Source: JACVRW01 sp963728155
Lineage (GTDB): Bacteria; Actinomycetota; Thermoleophilia; Solirubrobacterales; Thermoleophilaceae
Length of the DNA stretch: 64,000 nt
Assembly: GCA_963728155.1 (NCBI GenBank)
Contig: CAVSJF010000007.1
Location: 1 to 64,000, forward strand
Direction of reading: 5' to 3'
Shown: one piece after another, positions 13,598 through 23,883 of the stretch
How the letters are laid out: every line of letters begins with the position of its first letter
How positions within the stretch are numbered: the first letter of the stretch is position 1
Notes under the pieces: model-generated
What the model saw: the letters and a program-made list of their open reading frames with translations, nothing else
Told to the model about the DNA's origin: nothing
The model's database searches: none
Translations under genes and position numbers: made by a program

Positions 13598-14380
13598 ATG
13601 CGCCGCGCTCTTCTCCTATCCGTCGGGCTGCTGGCCCTTGCCGCGCCATCGGCCGCACAGGCCGCTGTGAGCGAGAAGCTCGGGGTGAAGTACGGCAGCG
13701 CCGTGGGCTTCGCCGGCCAGCGACAGGCCCTCGAGCTCGACCTCTATCGCCCGCCCAAGCGCGACAAGCCGCGCGCGGTCGTGATCTGGGTGCACGGCGG
13801 CGGCTTCACGTTCGGTGAGCGCGGCTACATGTCCAACTACGCGAGCGCCTTTGCCGAGCGCGGCTACGTCTCGGCGACGATCACCTACCGCCTGGCCGGC
13901 GACCGGCTGGGCGAGGTGGGGTACGCGGCCGCGGCTCGCGCCGCGCAGCACGACGCCCAGGCCGCAGTACGTTGGTTTCGGCGCCGCGCCAAGATCCTGA
14001 ACATCGATCCCCGGCGGATTTTCATCGGCGGGCACTCGGCGGGGGCCTACACGGCGCTCGAGGTCGCCGTCAGCCGCGAGGATCCCGGCCGCAGCGGCAA
14101 CCCCGGCTACTCGTCGCGCGTGCGCGGGGCGATCGGCTTCTCCGGGGGCCTGGTCGATCCTGAGGGCATCGAGCGCGGCGATGCTCCTCTGCTGCTCGTG
14201 CACGGCGACGCCGACACCACGGTGCCCGTCGCCAGCTCCGAGGCGGTCTGCGCGGCAGCCAGGGAAGCGGACGTGAGCTGCAAGCTGCGGATTCTCCTGG
14301 GCGGAGACCACTACATCCCCTACAACCGCTTCGACGAGGTGGTCGAGCTCACCGCGAACTGGGTTCGCGACCGCCTCTAG
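13598..14380 (+). CDS. Secreted alpha/beta-hydrolase (BD-FAE/carboxylesterase-like)
   Basis: Exported esterase-type hydrolase of 260 residues. Residues 1-23 form a signal peptide (MRRALLLSVGLLALAAPSAA, cleavage near AQA). The oxyanion-hole motif HGGGF, the nucleophile elbow GHSAG, an acid in HGDADTTVP and the final GGDHYIPY His give a complete catalytic set. The pattern matches bifunctional feruloyl/acetyl-xylan-esterase-like (BD-FAE, HSL-related) proteins; the true substrate is unknown. ATG at 13598. The stop shares CTAG with the convergent coiled-coil gene. Confidence 0.85.
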   Translation: MRRALLLSVGLLALAAPSAAQAAVSEKLGVKYGSAVGFAGQRQALELDLYRPPKRDKPRAVVIWVHGGGFTFGERGYMSNYASAFAERGYVSATITYRLAGDRLGEVGYAAAARAAQHDAQAAVRWFRRRAKILNIDPRRIFIGGHSAGAYTALEVAVSREDPGRSGNPGYSSRVRGAIGFSGGLVDPEGIERGDAPLLLVHGDADTTVPVASSEAVCAAAREADVSCKLRILLGGDHYIPYNRFDEVVELTANWVRDRL

Positions 14381-14799
14381 GGCGCGGCCTCGTCGCCCGC
14401 CGCGGAGTCCGCGGCGCTCTCCTCCAACTCCTCCACTCGCGTCTCCAGGTCGTCGACCGACGTGGTCAGTTCGTCGAGTTGGTCCGTGGCCTCGCCGTCG
14501 GCGTCCTCCAGGCGCTCCAGGCGGTCGGACAGGCCGGACACGTCGTCCGCGCTCGCCACGTCGTCGAGACGGCTCTCGATCGTGTCGAGGCGCCGGTCCA
14601 GCGCGCGCTGGGCGGCGCTGATCTGGCCCGCCGTCCGCGCGCTCTGGCGCCCCGCCTCGGAGTTGTCCTCGCGAGCGTCCCTGGCGGCGATGAGAGCGAT
14701 CACCGCGATGGCGGTGGCGGCGGTGGCCCAGACCGCCGCCACGAGCAGCCAGCGCCGCAGGCCGCGCAGGTCGCTGACCCGCGCCGGCCGGTCCTCCAC
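14377..14799 (-). CDS. Single-pass membrane coiled-coil protein, unknown function
   Basis: 140 residues. A short cytoplasmic N-terminus (VEDRPARVSDLRGLRR) is followed by one membrane helix (about residues 17-38, WLLVAAVWATAATAIAVIAL). The rest is an acidic coiled coil with heptad-like LSDRLERLEDAD and LDDLETRVEELEE. GTG at 14797-14799 overlaps the stop of the HNH gene by one base, so the two are probably translationally coupled. I know no function for this architecture; structural or scaffolding roles are possible. Confidence 0.75.
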   Translation of the reverse strand: MEDRPARVSDLRGLRRWLLVAAVWATAATAIAVIALIAARDAREDNSEAGRQSARTAGQISAAQRALDRRLDTIESRLDDVASADDVSGLSDRLERLEDADGEATDQLDELTTSVDDLETRVEELEESAADSAAGDEAAP

Positions 14800-15410
14800 T
14801 ACCTGACCACCAGGTATTGCTCCCACACGGCCGGGATCGTGGGCGCCGCCACGTGCACGAAGATCGTGGCCGACGGGGCCTTCGGCGACGACTTCGGGAC
14901 CATGTTCGCCTGGCGGGGGAGCCTGTCCCCCTTGCGGCGGTTGCACGGGCCGCAGCAGGTGACGATGTTCTCCCAGGTCGAGCCGCCGCCCTTGGAGCGC
15001 GGGATCACGTGGTCGACGGTCAGGTTCACGCGCTCGTGCCCGCAGTACTGGCAGGTCCAGCGGTCACGGGCGAACACGGCCCGGCGGGTGATCTTGCGCC
15101 GGTGGGCGTCGCGCGGGATGCGCACGTAGGTGAGCAGCCGGATCACGACCGGACGGGCGAGCGTGAAGCTCTCGGCGTGGAGGGCCCAATCGCCCTCCTC
15201 CAGGATCTCGGCGCGGTTCTTCAGGATCAGCACGGCCGCGCGGCGCACGGTGCAGACATTGATCGGCTCATAGCTCGCGTTGAGCACGAGCACCCGGCCG
15301 GAGGAGCCAGAGCGCTGCGCGGGCCGGCCGGCCCCGTGCAGCGCGAGCGCAGGGCCTGGTTCCGAGTCACCCGCCTCGGCCCCGAGGATACGATCCGTGC
15401 CCACTCTCAC
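14799..15410 (-). CDS. HNH endonuclease
   Basis: About 203 residues. N-terminal module VLVLNASYEPINVCTVRRA precedes a zinc-bound HNH domain: CQYCG, the LTVDHVIPRSKGG motif, WENIVTCCGPCNRRKGDR. This two-part form is widespread in actinobacteria as a solitary chromosomal gene, and its DNA target is unknown. The GTG start at 15410 gives a Pro/Gly-rich leader of about 40 residues; an internal start nearer VLVLNASYEP is possible. No restriction or phage genes are nearby. Confidence 0.88.
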   Translation of the reverse strand: MRVGTDRILGAEAGDSEPGPALALHGAGRPAQRSGSSGRVLVLNASYEPINVCTVRRAAVLILKNRAEILEEGDWALHAESFTLARPVVIRLLTYVRIPRDAHRRKITRRAVFARDRWTCQYCGHERVNLTVDHVIPRSKGGGSTWENIVTCCGPCNRRKGDRLPRQANMVPKSSPKAPSATIFVHVAAPTIPAVWEQYLVVR

Positions 15411-15434
15411 GGTGCGGTCAGTGTAGCCGGAGGC

Positions 15435-16262
15435 TCAGCTGAGGATCGTGTACGAGCCGAGAACACGGAGCTCCTCGACCCGGTTCCCGAGCGCCTTCAG
15501 GGCCTCGCTCACCGAGCTCTCGGCGATCCCGCCCTCGAGGTCGGCGAAGAACATGTAGTGCCCCAGCGCGACCCGCCGCGGGCGTGACTCGATGCGGGTG
15601 AGGTTCACCCCGCGGTCGGCCAGCTCGTTGAGCGCGTTGACGAGCCAGCCGGGCGACTCGTCGTCGCCGCCCCAGAACACCACCGAGGTCTTGTCGGCCG
15701 CCTCGGGCGGGGCGCTCTCACGGGCAAGCCAGACGAAGCGGGTGGCGTTGTCGGGCGAGTCCTCGACGTCGGATTCGAGCACGCGGCAGCCGTAGAGCTC
15801 GGCGGCGAGCCGCGATCCGAGCGCCACGGCCGAGTCGCCGGACTCGCGAACCGACAGCACGGCGTCGGCCGTGGAGGGAGCGGTCACCCGCTCGGCTGCG
15901 GGCAGCCGCTCGCGCAGGAAGCGCGCGCACTGCGCGGTGGCCTGGGGATGGGAGACCACCCGGGTTGCCTCGGCCAGGTCGAGCTCGCGGGCGGCGACCA
16001 GGCAGTGATGGATCGGGTGCACGACCTCGGCCACGATGTGGACGTCGTCGGCCTCCAGGGCCAGGGTGTCGAGCGTCACCGACACGGCGCCCTCCAGGGC
16101 GTTCTCGATCGGCACCACCGCCTGGTCGACCGAGCCGTCGTGCACGGCCATGACCGCGTCGTAGATGGTGGGGTAGGGGACCTCCTCGACGCCGGGCGGA
16201 GCCGACGCGCGCAGGGCCTCCTCGCTGTAGGTGCCCGGCGGGCCCAGGTAGGCGACCTTCAT
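15435..16262 (-). CDS. pheA: Prephenate dehydratase
   Basis: Converts prephenate to phenylpyruvate in phenylalanine synthesis. 275 residues. The PDT domain starts MKVAYLGPPGTYSEEAL and includes VVPIENALEGAVSVTLD and the catalytic TRF motif in DNATRFVWL. The C-terminal ACT domain (GWLVNALNELADRGVNLTRIESRP) is the phenylalanine-sensing regulatory part. It stands alone, not fused to chorismate mutase. Clean frame; ATG at 16260-16262. The DUF4446 gene lies 10 bases upstream on the same strand, so they may share a transcript. Confidence 0.95.
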   Translation of the reverse strand: MKVAYLGPPGTYSEEALRASAPPGVEEVPYPTIYDAVMAVHDGSVDQAVVPIENALEGAVSVTLDTLALEADDVHIVAEVVHPIHHCLVAARELDLAEATRVVSHPQATAQCARFLRERLPAAERVTAPSTADAVLSVRESGDSAVALGSRLAAELYGCRVLESDVEDSPDNATRFVWLARESAPPEAADKTSVVFWGGDDESPGWLVNALNELADRGVNLTRIESRPRRVALGHYMFFADLEGGIAESSVSEALKALGNRVEELRVLGSYTILS

Positions 16263-16272
16263 GGCGCGTCCG

Positions 16273-16794
16273 CTAGGCCGCCGGGCGAGCGGCCTGCTGC
16301 GCGCGCGCCATGGCCGTGTCGATGGCCTCCCGCTCCTCCGGGGAGAGGGCGAGGTCGGACTCGCCCTCGCGCACCGCCTTGACGTAGACACGCGCCTGGT
16401 CGCGGTGCAGGATCGACGACATGACCACCCCGGTGCGGTGGAGGTCGAGCAGGGCGACGGAGCTCGACTGGTGGCCCGAGGCCTCGCCCCAGGCGTCGTA
16501 GCGGACCAGGGAGGTGTAGGCCACGCAGCCGTCGATGCGCGTTTCGGCGGTGACCGTTCGCTCCTCGAGACGCGCGGCGGTCTCCTCGATCCAGTCGCGC
16601 AATTGCACGAAGGCCTCCTGCAGCGCGGCGGCGTGGGCCACGAGGTCCTGCTCGGAGTCGCCGAGCACGGTTCGCTGCGCGGCGCGCAGCCGCCGCAGCT
16701 TGACCGCAAGGACGATGGCCCATACGAGCGCGACGAGCGCGAGCCCGGCCGCGCCGAGGGCGACGAGGCCCTGCGTGGTGGTCAGGTCGTCCAC
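16273..16794 (-). CDS. DUF4446 family membrane protein
   Basis: 173 residues. One N-terminal membrane helix (about residues 8-30, GLVALGAAGLALVALVWAIVLAV), a helical linker, and a soluble domain with DAWGEASGHQSSSVALLD, HRTGVVMSSILHRDQARVYVK and SPEEREAI that matches DUF4446. The function of the family is unknown; it is common next to wall or sporulation genes in Gram-positives. GTG at 16792-16794. Reads in one frame. Confidence 0.82.
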   Translation of the reverse strand: MDDLTTTQGLVALGAAGLALVALVWAIVLAVKLRRLRAAQRTVLGDSEQDLVAHAAALQEAFVQLRDWIEETAARLEERTVTAETRIDGCVAYTSLVRYDAWGEASGHQSSSVALLDLHRTGVVMSSILHRDQARVYVKAVREGESDLALSPEEREAIDTAMARAQQAARPAA

Positions 16795-16817
16795 CGGAGC
16801 GAGGGTACCCGGCCCGG

Positions 16818-17903
16818 CTACCTCGTGAAGATGACCGAGAACTCCTGGACGTTGTTGTCGGTCTTCTCCTCGCCGGGCACCGGTGCCACCTCGACCGTGA
16901 TGGGAACGTTCTGGCCCGTCGGCGGTTGTTCGGCGAGCGGGATCGTGACCGGCACGATCTCGCCGGCGGCGATGGTGTCGATCGGGTCGTCGAGCTCGAT
17001 TGCGTCGTCGCCCTGGCCCACCGTCACGGTGACCGTCACGTCGTTCTCGGTGTTCTCGCCCTGATTCTGGACGCCCACGTCGAAAGCGAGGTCCTCGGTC
17101 AGCTGCACCGACGCCGAAGCGCCCGGGGTGAGCGTGGTGCCGCCCAGCGCGACCGATGCGATGCCGTTGCCGTGCAGGCCGGGCGCGGCCTCTTCGTCGG
17201 TGGCGGTGCCCGATTTCAGCCCGTTCACGCGGTCGGCGATGAAGGCGGCGTCGAGCCACTCCACGTCGGGCAGGAAGGTCTCACGCGGGAGGTCGGGCAT
17301 GGAGAGGTCCTCGGACTGGAGCGCCGTGCGCAGGGCGGGCCGGAAGCGGACGAAGTCGATCGTGTCGCTGGCCAGGAAGATCTGCATGGCGCCGTCGAGC
17401 TGGGAGGTCCCCTCGCGGCGCTCCTGGTCGCCGAGCGCGGCGGGCAGGGAGTCGGCCACGATGCGCAGCCCGTCGCGGCGCAGCTCGAGCACCTCGAGGA
17501 GGTCGTCCTGGGCGTCGGCGGCGTCGTCGGGCGTGTCGAGGTCGTTGGCCCGGTCGACGAGGTTGCTGGCGTCGACCTGATAGGCGTTCACCGAGTTGAT
17601 GATGTTCGTGGTCTGGTCCGTGCCGCCCTCGCTCTGCAGCAGCTCGAAGAGCTGGTCGCCGCCGAGCTTCGACGCGCGCATCAGCTCCGCCGACTCGTTG
17701 CCGTAGTCCTCGAGCGAGCTTTCGGCGCGCGCGTTCAGGCACCCGCGGACTCCGAAGATCAGCAGCAGCGCAACCACCGCGAGGGCCACGCCGGCGATCA
17801 CCCGGCGCAACAGCAGGGTCTGGCTATCGGTCGACGGTCCGCGGGGCGGGCGACGTCGTGAGCGTACGGGCTCGTCCGGTTCGTCGAGGAAGGACAGCAG
17901 CAA
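16818..17903 (-). CDS. Single-pass membrane protein with extracellular CARDB-like domain
   Basis: 361 residues from TTG at 17901-17903, which has AGGAGAGGA just upstream. A basic proline-rich cytoplasmic tail (VRSRRRPPRGP) precedes a membrane helix (VIAGVALAVVALLLIFGVRG). The extracellular part is mostly helical (about 70-230). It ends in a beta-sandwich of CARDB/NEW3 type (NQGENTENDVTVTVTVGQG, VEVAPVPGEEKTDNNVQEFSV). It is divergent from the kinase at 17998, so co-regulation or a partner role as sensor is possible but unproven. Confidence 0.72.
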   Translation of the reverse strand: MLLSFLDEPDEPVRSRRRPPRGPSTDSQTLLLRRVIAGVALAVVALLLIFGVRGCLNARAESSLEDYGNESAELMRASKLGGDQLFELLQSEGGTDQTTNIINSVNAYQVDASNLVDRANDLDTPDDAADAQDDLLEVLELRRDGLRIVADSLPAALGDQERREGTSQLDGAMQIFLASDTIDFVRFRPALRTALQSEDLSMPDLPRETFLPDVEWLDAAFIADRVNGLKSGTATDEEAAPGLHGNGIASVALGGTTLTPGASASVQLTEDLAFDVGVQNQGENTENDVTVTVTVGQGDDAIELDDPIDTIAAGEIVPVTIPLAEQPPTGQNVPITVEVAPVPGEEKTDNNVQEFSVIFTR

Positions 17904-17997
17904 ATCCTCTCCTGGCGCTTTGGGCGCCTGCCAAGGTTGATGAGAGTATGAACAGGGGGCAGGACGCGCCCGCTGCAACCCGAAAACGGAACTCGAC
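17904..17997. promoter_or_regulatory. Divergent promoter region between CARDB-like gene and kinase
   Basis: 94 bases between two divergent starts. A small GGCGC-TTTG-GGCGCC hairpin lies near the left end. TTGATG and TATGAAC-like elements occur around 17938-17953 but their spacing is poor, so promoter boxes stay unassigned. Confidence 0.4.
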
Positions 17998-19871
17998 ATG
18001 AAACGTCCCGAGACCAGCCTCACGGAGGAGCCGGGCACCCTACCCCTGGGTGGGACGGACCCTACCGAAGCGCTGCCCGGCTCCACCGGCCCGCGCATGG
18101 TGCTGGGCCGGTACCGGCTCGGCCGGCGGCTCGGCGCGGGCGGCTTCGGGGTCGTCTGGCTGGCCTGGGACGAGAAGCTCGAGCGCGAGGTGGCGGTGAA
18201 GGTGATCGCGCTCGAGGGCGCCAGCGGCCAGCGCGTTCAGCGCGAGGCGCGGGCCGCGGCGCGGCTCAACCACCCCGGGATAGTGGCCATCTACGAGCTC
18301 GCCTCCGACGAGCACGACGTCTACCTCGTCTCCGAGCTGGTTCGGGGCCGAACTCTCGCCGAGCTGCTGCGCGCGGGCGCGCTGGCCGACCGCGACGTGG
18401 CGCGAATCGGGATGGCGCTGTGCGAGGCGCTCGACCACGCCCACGAGCGCGGGGTGATCCACCGCGACGTGAAGCCGAGCAACGTGATGGTGCTGGCCGA
18501 GCCCGCGGCGGGCGCCGGCTTCGCCAAGCTGGCCGACTTCGGGGTGGCCCACGTGGTCAGCCACGACCCGCTCACGCGCACCGGCGACGTGGTGGGGACG
18601 CTCGCGTACATGGCGCCCGAGCAGGCCGAGGGCGCGACGGTCACCCCGGCGGGCGACGTCTACTCCCTCGCCCTGACCCTGTACGAGGCGTGGACGGGCA
18701 CCAACCCCGTGCGCGCGGCCGGCCCGGCGGCCACCGCCCGGCGCCTCGGCCGGCCGCTGCCCTCGCTGGCCGATCAGCGCCGCGATCTGCCGCTCGCGCT
18801 CTGCCACGCGCTCGACGACGCCCTCGAGGCCGATCCCGCGCTGCGCCCCAGCGCCAGGGAGCTGCGCGCCGAGCTGGCGGACGCCGTTCCCGAGCTCGAC
18901 GATCAGGGCGGGCTCGTGGAGCCGGAGACCCTGCGCCGGGTCGGCCTGCCCACCACCGACCGGCCGCGCAGCGCGCTAACCCGGTTGCTGTCAGCCGCTC
19001 CAGCGGAAGCGCCGGGAGCCGGGAGAGGCCGAGCGCGGGCTCTCGGGGCAGGGCCTCGCCGGCCGCCTGGGGGCCGGGTTGCTGGCGGGTGCTCTCCTCT
19101 ACGGGTTGGTGGCGACGCTGGGGCCGGACCCGTCCGTGTCACCGCTCGCCGCCGCGGGCGCCACCGCGCTGGGCGTGGCCGTGCTGCCGCGCATCGCCTG
19201 GGCGATCGCGGCGATCGCGCTCTGTGTCTGGTTCGTGGCGCCCGGCGCCGACCGGCAGGGCACGGCGGTCGTCCTCGCCGCCGCCGCGCTTCCGATTCCG
19301 TTCCTGCTCTTCCGGGGCAAGCTGCTCTGGTCGGTGGCGGTGTTCGCTCCCCTGCTGGGCACCATCGCTCTCGCACCTTTCTTCATCGGCGTGGCGGCGC
19401 TCGCCCCGACCGCCTGGCGGCGCGCCGGCCTCGCCGCGGCCGGGTTTCTCTGGCTCGCGCTGGGCGAGCTGATCACCGGCCAGGAGCCTGCTCTTCGGCG
19501 TGCCCGAAGGCGCGCGGCCGCGGGCCGATTGGGAGGGCTCGATCAGCGCGGCAGTATCCGACGCGCTTGCGCCGCTGCTGTCCGGTCCCGCGCTGGCGCC
19601 GGCGATCGTGTGGGCCGGCTTTGCGCTGTTGCTGCCGTTCGTGGTGCGGGGCCGCTGGATGGCCGTCGACCTCTTCGGGGCCGCGCTGTGGGTCTGCGCG
19701 CTGATCGCGGCGCACGTGGCTCTCGGCGACCTGCTGGCCACCACCACCGAGCTGAGCACCGCGCGCGGGGCGGTGGCGGGCTCGCTCGGGGCCGCTGTGC
19801 TCGTGCTCGCGGCCGCCCAGATGCACTCCACCGACGCCGCCTGGCGACCCCGTCCCGTGACCACGGCCTAG
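17998..19871 (+). CDS. Ser/Thr protein kinase with polytopic membrane C-terminus
   Basis: Hanks-type kinase. Residues about 38-300: glycine loop GAGGFGVVW, VAVKVI (ATP Lys), HRDVKPSN catalytic loop, ADFGVAHV (DFG), APEQAEG and GDVYSLALTLYEAWTG. The remainder holds about eight hydrophobic helices (for example LLAGALLYGLVATLG, WAIAAIALCVWFVAP), which is unlike PASTA kinases with a single helix. Two frameshifts, GCC/G at about 18998 and one near 19490, are needed to reach the stop. First gene of the cell-wall signalling operon; fhaA follows after 21 bases. Confidence 0.87.
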
Positions 19872-19892
19872 GTCTACCCTCCTGCGGACCCC

Positions 19893-20658
19893 ATGAGCGT
19901 TCTGCGCAACCTGGAAGCCAAGCTCGGCGGGCTCGTGGAGGGCGCGTTCGGCCGCGCCTTCAAGACGAGCGTCCAGCCGGTCGAGCTCGCGCACAAGCTG
20001 GCCAAGGAGATGGAGGACAACCAGATGGTCTCCGTCTCGCGGGTGTACGTGCCCAACCACTACCGAGTGTTCCTCTCGCCGCAGGACCGCGACCAGTTCT
20101 CGAGCTACGAGCCGGCGCTGCGCAAGGAGCTCTCGGACTACCTGCTCGAGCACGCGCGCCAGGAGCGCCTCGCGCTCACGAGCCGTCCGCAGATCGAGTT
20201 CCACACCGACGAGCGGCTCGATCTCGGGGAGTTCGGCATCCAGGCCCAGCTCCTGGGCGAGCCCGAGGAGGAAGGGCGCGGCGGCGGAGGAGCAGCCGGC
20301 GCCGTCGGCGGGCGACTTCGGGCACACGATGGTCTATTCGGCCGATCGCGCGGCCCGCCCGCTCGAGCCCGAGCTCGCCCGGCGCCAGGCCCTGCTCGTG
20401 ACCGAAGGCCGGCGCAACGTGCTACGAGGCGACCACGTGACCGTGGGTCGCAGCCGTGAGTGCGACGTGACCGTGTCCGACCCCAACGTGTCGCGCCGCC
20501 ACATCGAGCTGCGCCGGGGGGAGCGCGGCTGGAGCGCGGTCGATCTCGGCTCCACCAACGGGATGAAGGTCAACGGCCGGCGCATCGGCCACGTCGAGCT
20601 CAACCCCGGCGACCGCATCACGATCGGCGTAACCGACCTCACCTTCGAGCTCGACTGA
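19893..20658 (+). CDS. fhaA: FhaA-like protein (DUF3662 + FHA domain)
   Basis: Phosphothreonine-reading partner of wall-regulating kinases; in mycobacteria FhaA binds phosphorylated MviN. N-terminal DUF3662 domain (LRNLEAKLGGLVEGAFGRAF, VELAHKLAKEMEDN, VPNHYRVFLS). A Pro/Glu linker follows, then the C-terminal FHA domain with VTVGRSRECDV, PNVSRRHIELR and DLGSTNGMKVNG. One inserted C near 20277 (GGG/C before GCG) breaks the frame in the linker. About 254 residues, shorter than mycobacterial FhaA because the linker is short. Confidence 0.9.
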
Positions 20659-20669
20659 GCAGTGCTCTG

Positions 20670-21153
20670 ATGGACGAGCCGCTCGCAGTCGCACTCAAGT
20701 TCGGCTTCCTCGCCGTTCTCTACCTCTTCCTGCTGTGGGTGGCGCGCAGCGCGATCAAGGACCTCTCCCGCGCCGGCTCCGGCGAGGCCGCGGCAGAGCC
20801 GCCCGATCCCGGAGGCGTGCGGCGGCGCGAGCCCGTGGCGTCCGAACCTGCGCGCCGGCGTCGACCCTCAGCTGCAGGTGGTGGCGGCCATGGGCCACGA
20901 GCCGGGCGACCACTTCGACGTGGGCGCCGGCGCGACCATGGGCCGGTCCGACAGCGCCGAGATCAGGGTCGACGACCCCTTCGCCTCGTCGGCGCACGCG
21001 CGCATCTTCTCGCGCGGCGAGTACATGTACGTGGAGGACATGGGCTCGACCAACGGCACCTACCTGAACGGCCGTCAGGTCAAGTCGGCCGAGCGGCTCA
21101 AGGTGGCCGACGTGATCCGCATCGGCGACAGCGAATACCGCTACCGGGAATAG
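20670..21153 (+). CDS. fhaB: FhaB-like FHA protein with N-terminal membrane helix
   Basis: FHA adaptor (FhaB/FipA type), linked in mycobacteria to FtsZ/FtsQ and the PstP-PknB circuit. Residues 8-25 (ALKFGFLAVLYLFLLWVA) form a membrane helix. The FHA domain has ATMGRSDSAEIRV, DPFASSAHARIF, DMGSTNGTYLNG. A single indel near 20850 (TCC/TCG before AAC) separates the two parts. About 160 residues. Lies 11 bases after fhaA and 4 bases before pstP. Confidence 0.88.
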
Positions 21154-21157
21154 CCGC

Positions 21158-22394
21158 GTGGCTTTGCGGATAGCCGAGCAGGCCGGGCGCAGCGACGTCG
21201 GGCGCCAGCGCAGTGCCAACGAGGATTCGCTCGTGATGTCTCCCCCGTTCTTCGCCGTGGCCGACGGGATGGGCGGCGCGAAGGCGGGCGAGGTGGCGTC
21301 CGCAACCGCGGTCGAGGTCTTCGGGGGCGAGCGCGAAGCCGGCGAGGGAGGCGAGATCCAGCTCGCCCGGATCGTGCGCGAGGCCAACCGCCGCATCCAC
21401 GAGCTCTCCGGCACCGAGGAGTCCTATCGCGGCATGGGCACCACGCTCACCGCGGCGAAGATCAGCGGCGACGACGTGAGTCTCGCCCACGTCGGCGACA
21501 GCCGCGCCTACCTCCTGCGCGGCGGCGAGCTCGAGCAGCTCACGCACGACCACTCGCTCGTGGCCGAGCTCGAGCGCAGCGGCCAGATCACCGCCGAGGC
21601 CGCCGAGCACCATCCCCAGCGCTCGATCATCACGCGAGCCCTCGGTCCCGAGCCCGACGTGGAGGTGGACACCTACACGATCCCCGGCCGCGACGGCGAT
21701 CTCTTCCTGATCTGCTCGGACGGGCTCACGAGCATGATCTCCGACGACGAGGTCGGCTCGATCCTGCGCTCGTCCGACGGTCTCGACGCCGCCGCCGAGG
21801 CGCTCGTCCGCGCGGCCAACCAGAGCGGCGGGCGCGACAACATCACCGTCGTGTTGTTCCGGCTGGGCCAGTCGGACGGGCCTCGCCGCGCGCGTCCCCG
21901 CCGACGACGAGACGATCGCGGGGCAGATCACCGCCGACGATGTGCGCGCCGCGGGCGAGGAGCCCGCGACCCGCGCGTCCGCCGGGCCGGCCTGGCCGAG
22001 CGCCTGGCCGACGCTCCCGCGGACGCCACGATCGTCGCCTCGCGGCCCGCCCCCCGCCGCCGCGTCGCCGAAAGCGCCGCCGCCTCGGGGTGCCTGGTCC
22101 GGGGGCTCGCCGTGCTGCGTCGTGCTGGCGGCCGTGGCGGCCGGGCTCTACGCCCTCTCGCGCCAGGTCTACTTCCTCGGCACCGACGACGCCGGGCTGG
22201 TGACGCTCTACCGCGGCGTTCCCTACGAGCTTCCCTTCGGACTCCTCCTCTATGACCAGGAGTACGCCAGCGGCGTGCCCGCGCGCGCGATTCCCGTCCG
22301 CCGGCGCGAGCGCGTGCTCGACCACGAGTGGCGGGGCCGCGAGGACGCGGTCGACCTCCTGAGGGCCCTGGAGCGCGGGCAGCTGTCCGGCTGA
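21158..22394 (+). CDS. pstP: PP2C-type Ser/Thr phosphatase PstP
   Basis: Membrane phosphatase that reverses the operon's kinases. The catalytic PP2C domain (1-240) shows RQRSANEDS, VADGMGGAKAGEVAS, SYRGMGTTLTA, VGDSRAYLLR, HDHSLVAEL, CSDGLTSMI and GRDNITVVLF, with all metal-binding Asp residues. An indel at about 21882 is followed by an Ala/Pro linker. A membrane helix (CCVVLAAVAAGLYALSR) and an extracellular tail (YFLGTDDAGLVTLYRGVPYE) come next. GTG at 21158. Its TGA overlaps the rodA ATG by one base. Confidence 0.92.
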
Positions 22395-23873
22395 TGTCGG
22401 CTCGCACCCGAGAGCTGTTCGGGCTGCTGCCGGTCTCGCTCCTCGTGGCCGCCGGCTTTGCCGCCGTGCTCACCACGCGCAGCGCCGACGTGAGCGACGC
22501 CACGCTCACCTACGGGGCGGTGTTCCTCGGGCTCTGCGTGATGGCCCACCTGTTCATCCGGGCCCGCCTGCCCGACGCCGATCCCTACATGTTCCCGCTG
22601 GCGGCCCTGCTGGCCGCGATCGGCCTCGTCGTGATCTACCGGATCGACGCCGAGCTGGCACGCGAGCAGGCCCAGTGGTTCGTGGTCGGGCTCGTGTTCT
22701 TCTGCGCCACGATCCTGCTCGTCCGCGACCACCACGTGCTGGAGCGCTACCGCTACCTGATCGCGGCGGCCTCGATCGCGCTGTTGCTGATGCCGCGCCT
22801 ACCCGGGATCGGCGCCCAGGCCAACGGGGCGTTCCTGGCCATCAAGCTGGGCGCGATCCAATTCCAGCCGGCGGAGTTCGCCAAGCTCGGGATCATCATC
22901 TTCCTCGCGAGCTACCTGCGCGAGACGGCGGACATCCTTCTGCGCCCGCGCCTGCGCCCGCTTCCCGTGGGGCGCCAGCTGGCGCTCTTCGGCGTTCCCG
23001 CGCTGGCCACCCTGCTGGTCGTGCTCGCTCTGGACCTGGGCCCGGCCGGCTCGGTGCTGCTGATCGTGTTCGTGGCCTCGTTCGTGGCCGTGGTGCGCGA
23101 GCGGCCCTTCGCTCAAGCACTTCGGCCCGCTGCTGCTGGTCTGGGGCCTGGCGATGTTGATGCTGATCTTCATCCGCGACCTGGGCAGCTCGCTGATGTT
23201 CTTCGGAGGCTTCCTGGCCCTGCTCTACGTGGCCACGGGCCGTCTCTCGCTGGTCGGCGTGGGGGCGACGATGTTCCTGGGCGGGGCCACGTTCTTCGCC
23301 GGCAACGTGTCCCACGTGCGGGGGCGCATCGACACCTGGCTCGACACGTTCTCCACCCGCCGCAGCGTCTGCCCGTCGACCGGCGAGGTCACGGAGTTCG
23401 TGAACTGCCAGGGCTACCAGATCGCGCAATCGCTCTTCGCCCAAGCCGACGGCGGGCTGTTCGGGCAGGGGTTCGGGCGCGCGCTGTTGGATATCCCGGG
23501 CGGCGGCCGGCTCATTCCCGCCGCCGCACACCGACCTCATCTACTCGGTGTTCGTGAACGAGGTCGGCCTTTTCGGCGCGGCTGGGCTGATCGGCGCGTA
23601 CCTGCTCCTGGTGTTCCGCGGCTTCAAGACCGCCCTGCTGGCGGCCGACGGCTTCTCCAAGCTGCTGGCCACCGGCCTCACCGCGGTGCTGGCGCTGCAG
23701 GTGTTCGTGATCGTCGGCGGCGTCACGCGGGTGATCCCCCTCACCGGCGTCACGCTGCCCTTCGTGTCCTACGGCGGCAGCTCGATCGTGGCCAACATGG
23801 TGCTCCTGGCGCTGCTGTTGATCGTCTCCGAGAAGGCGCGGTCGGAGACGCTGCGAAGAGGGGCCTGGTCTGA
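22394..23873 (+). CDS. rodA: SEDS glycosyltransferase RodA/FtsW
   Basis: Polytopic peptidoglycan polymerase that pairs with a class B PBP. About 490 residues with 10-12 hydrophobic helices. Family motifs: GAIQFQPAEFAKLG, DLGSSLMFFGGFLALLY, HTDLIYSVFVNEVGLFGA and LTGVTLPFVSYGGSSIVAN. Two resolved insertions (23113, TTC/G before CTC; 23526, GCC/G before CAC) and one lost base near 23862 interrupt it. The stop is TGA 23871-23873. Paired with pbpA as in the mycobacterial rodA-pbpA locus, so an elongation role is inferred. Confidence 0.9.
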
Positions 23874-23883
23874 GTCGTCGCAC

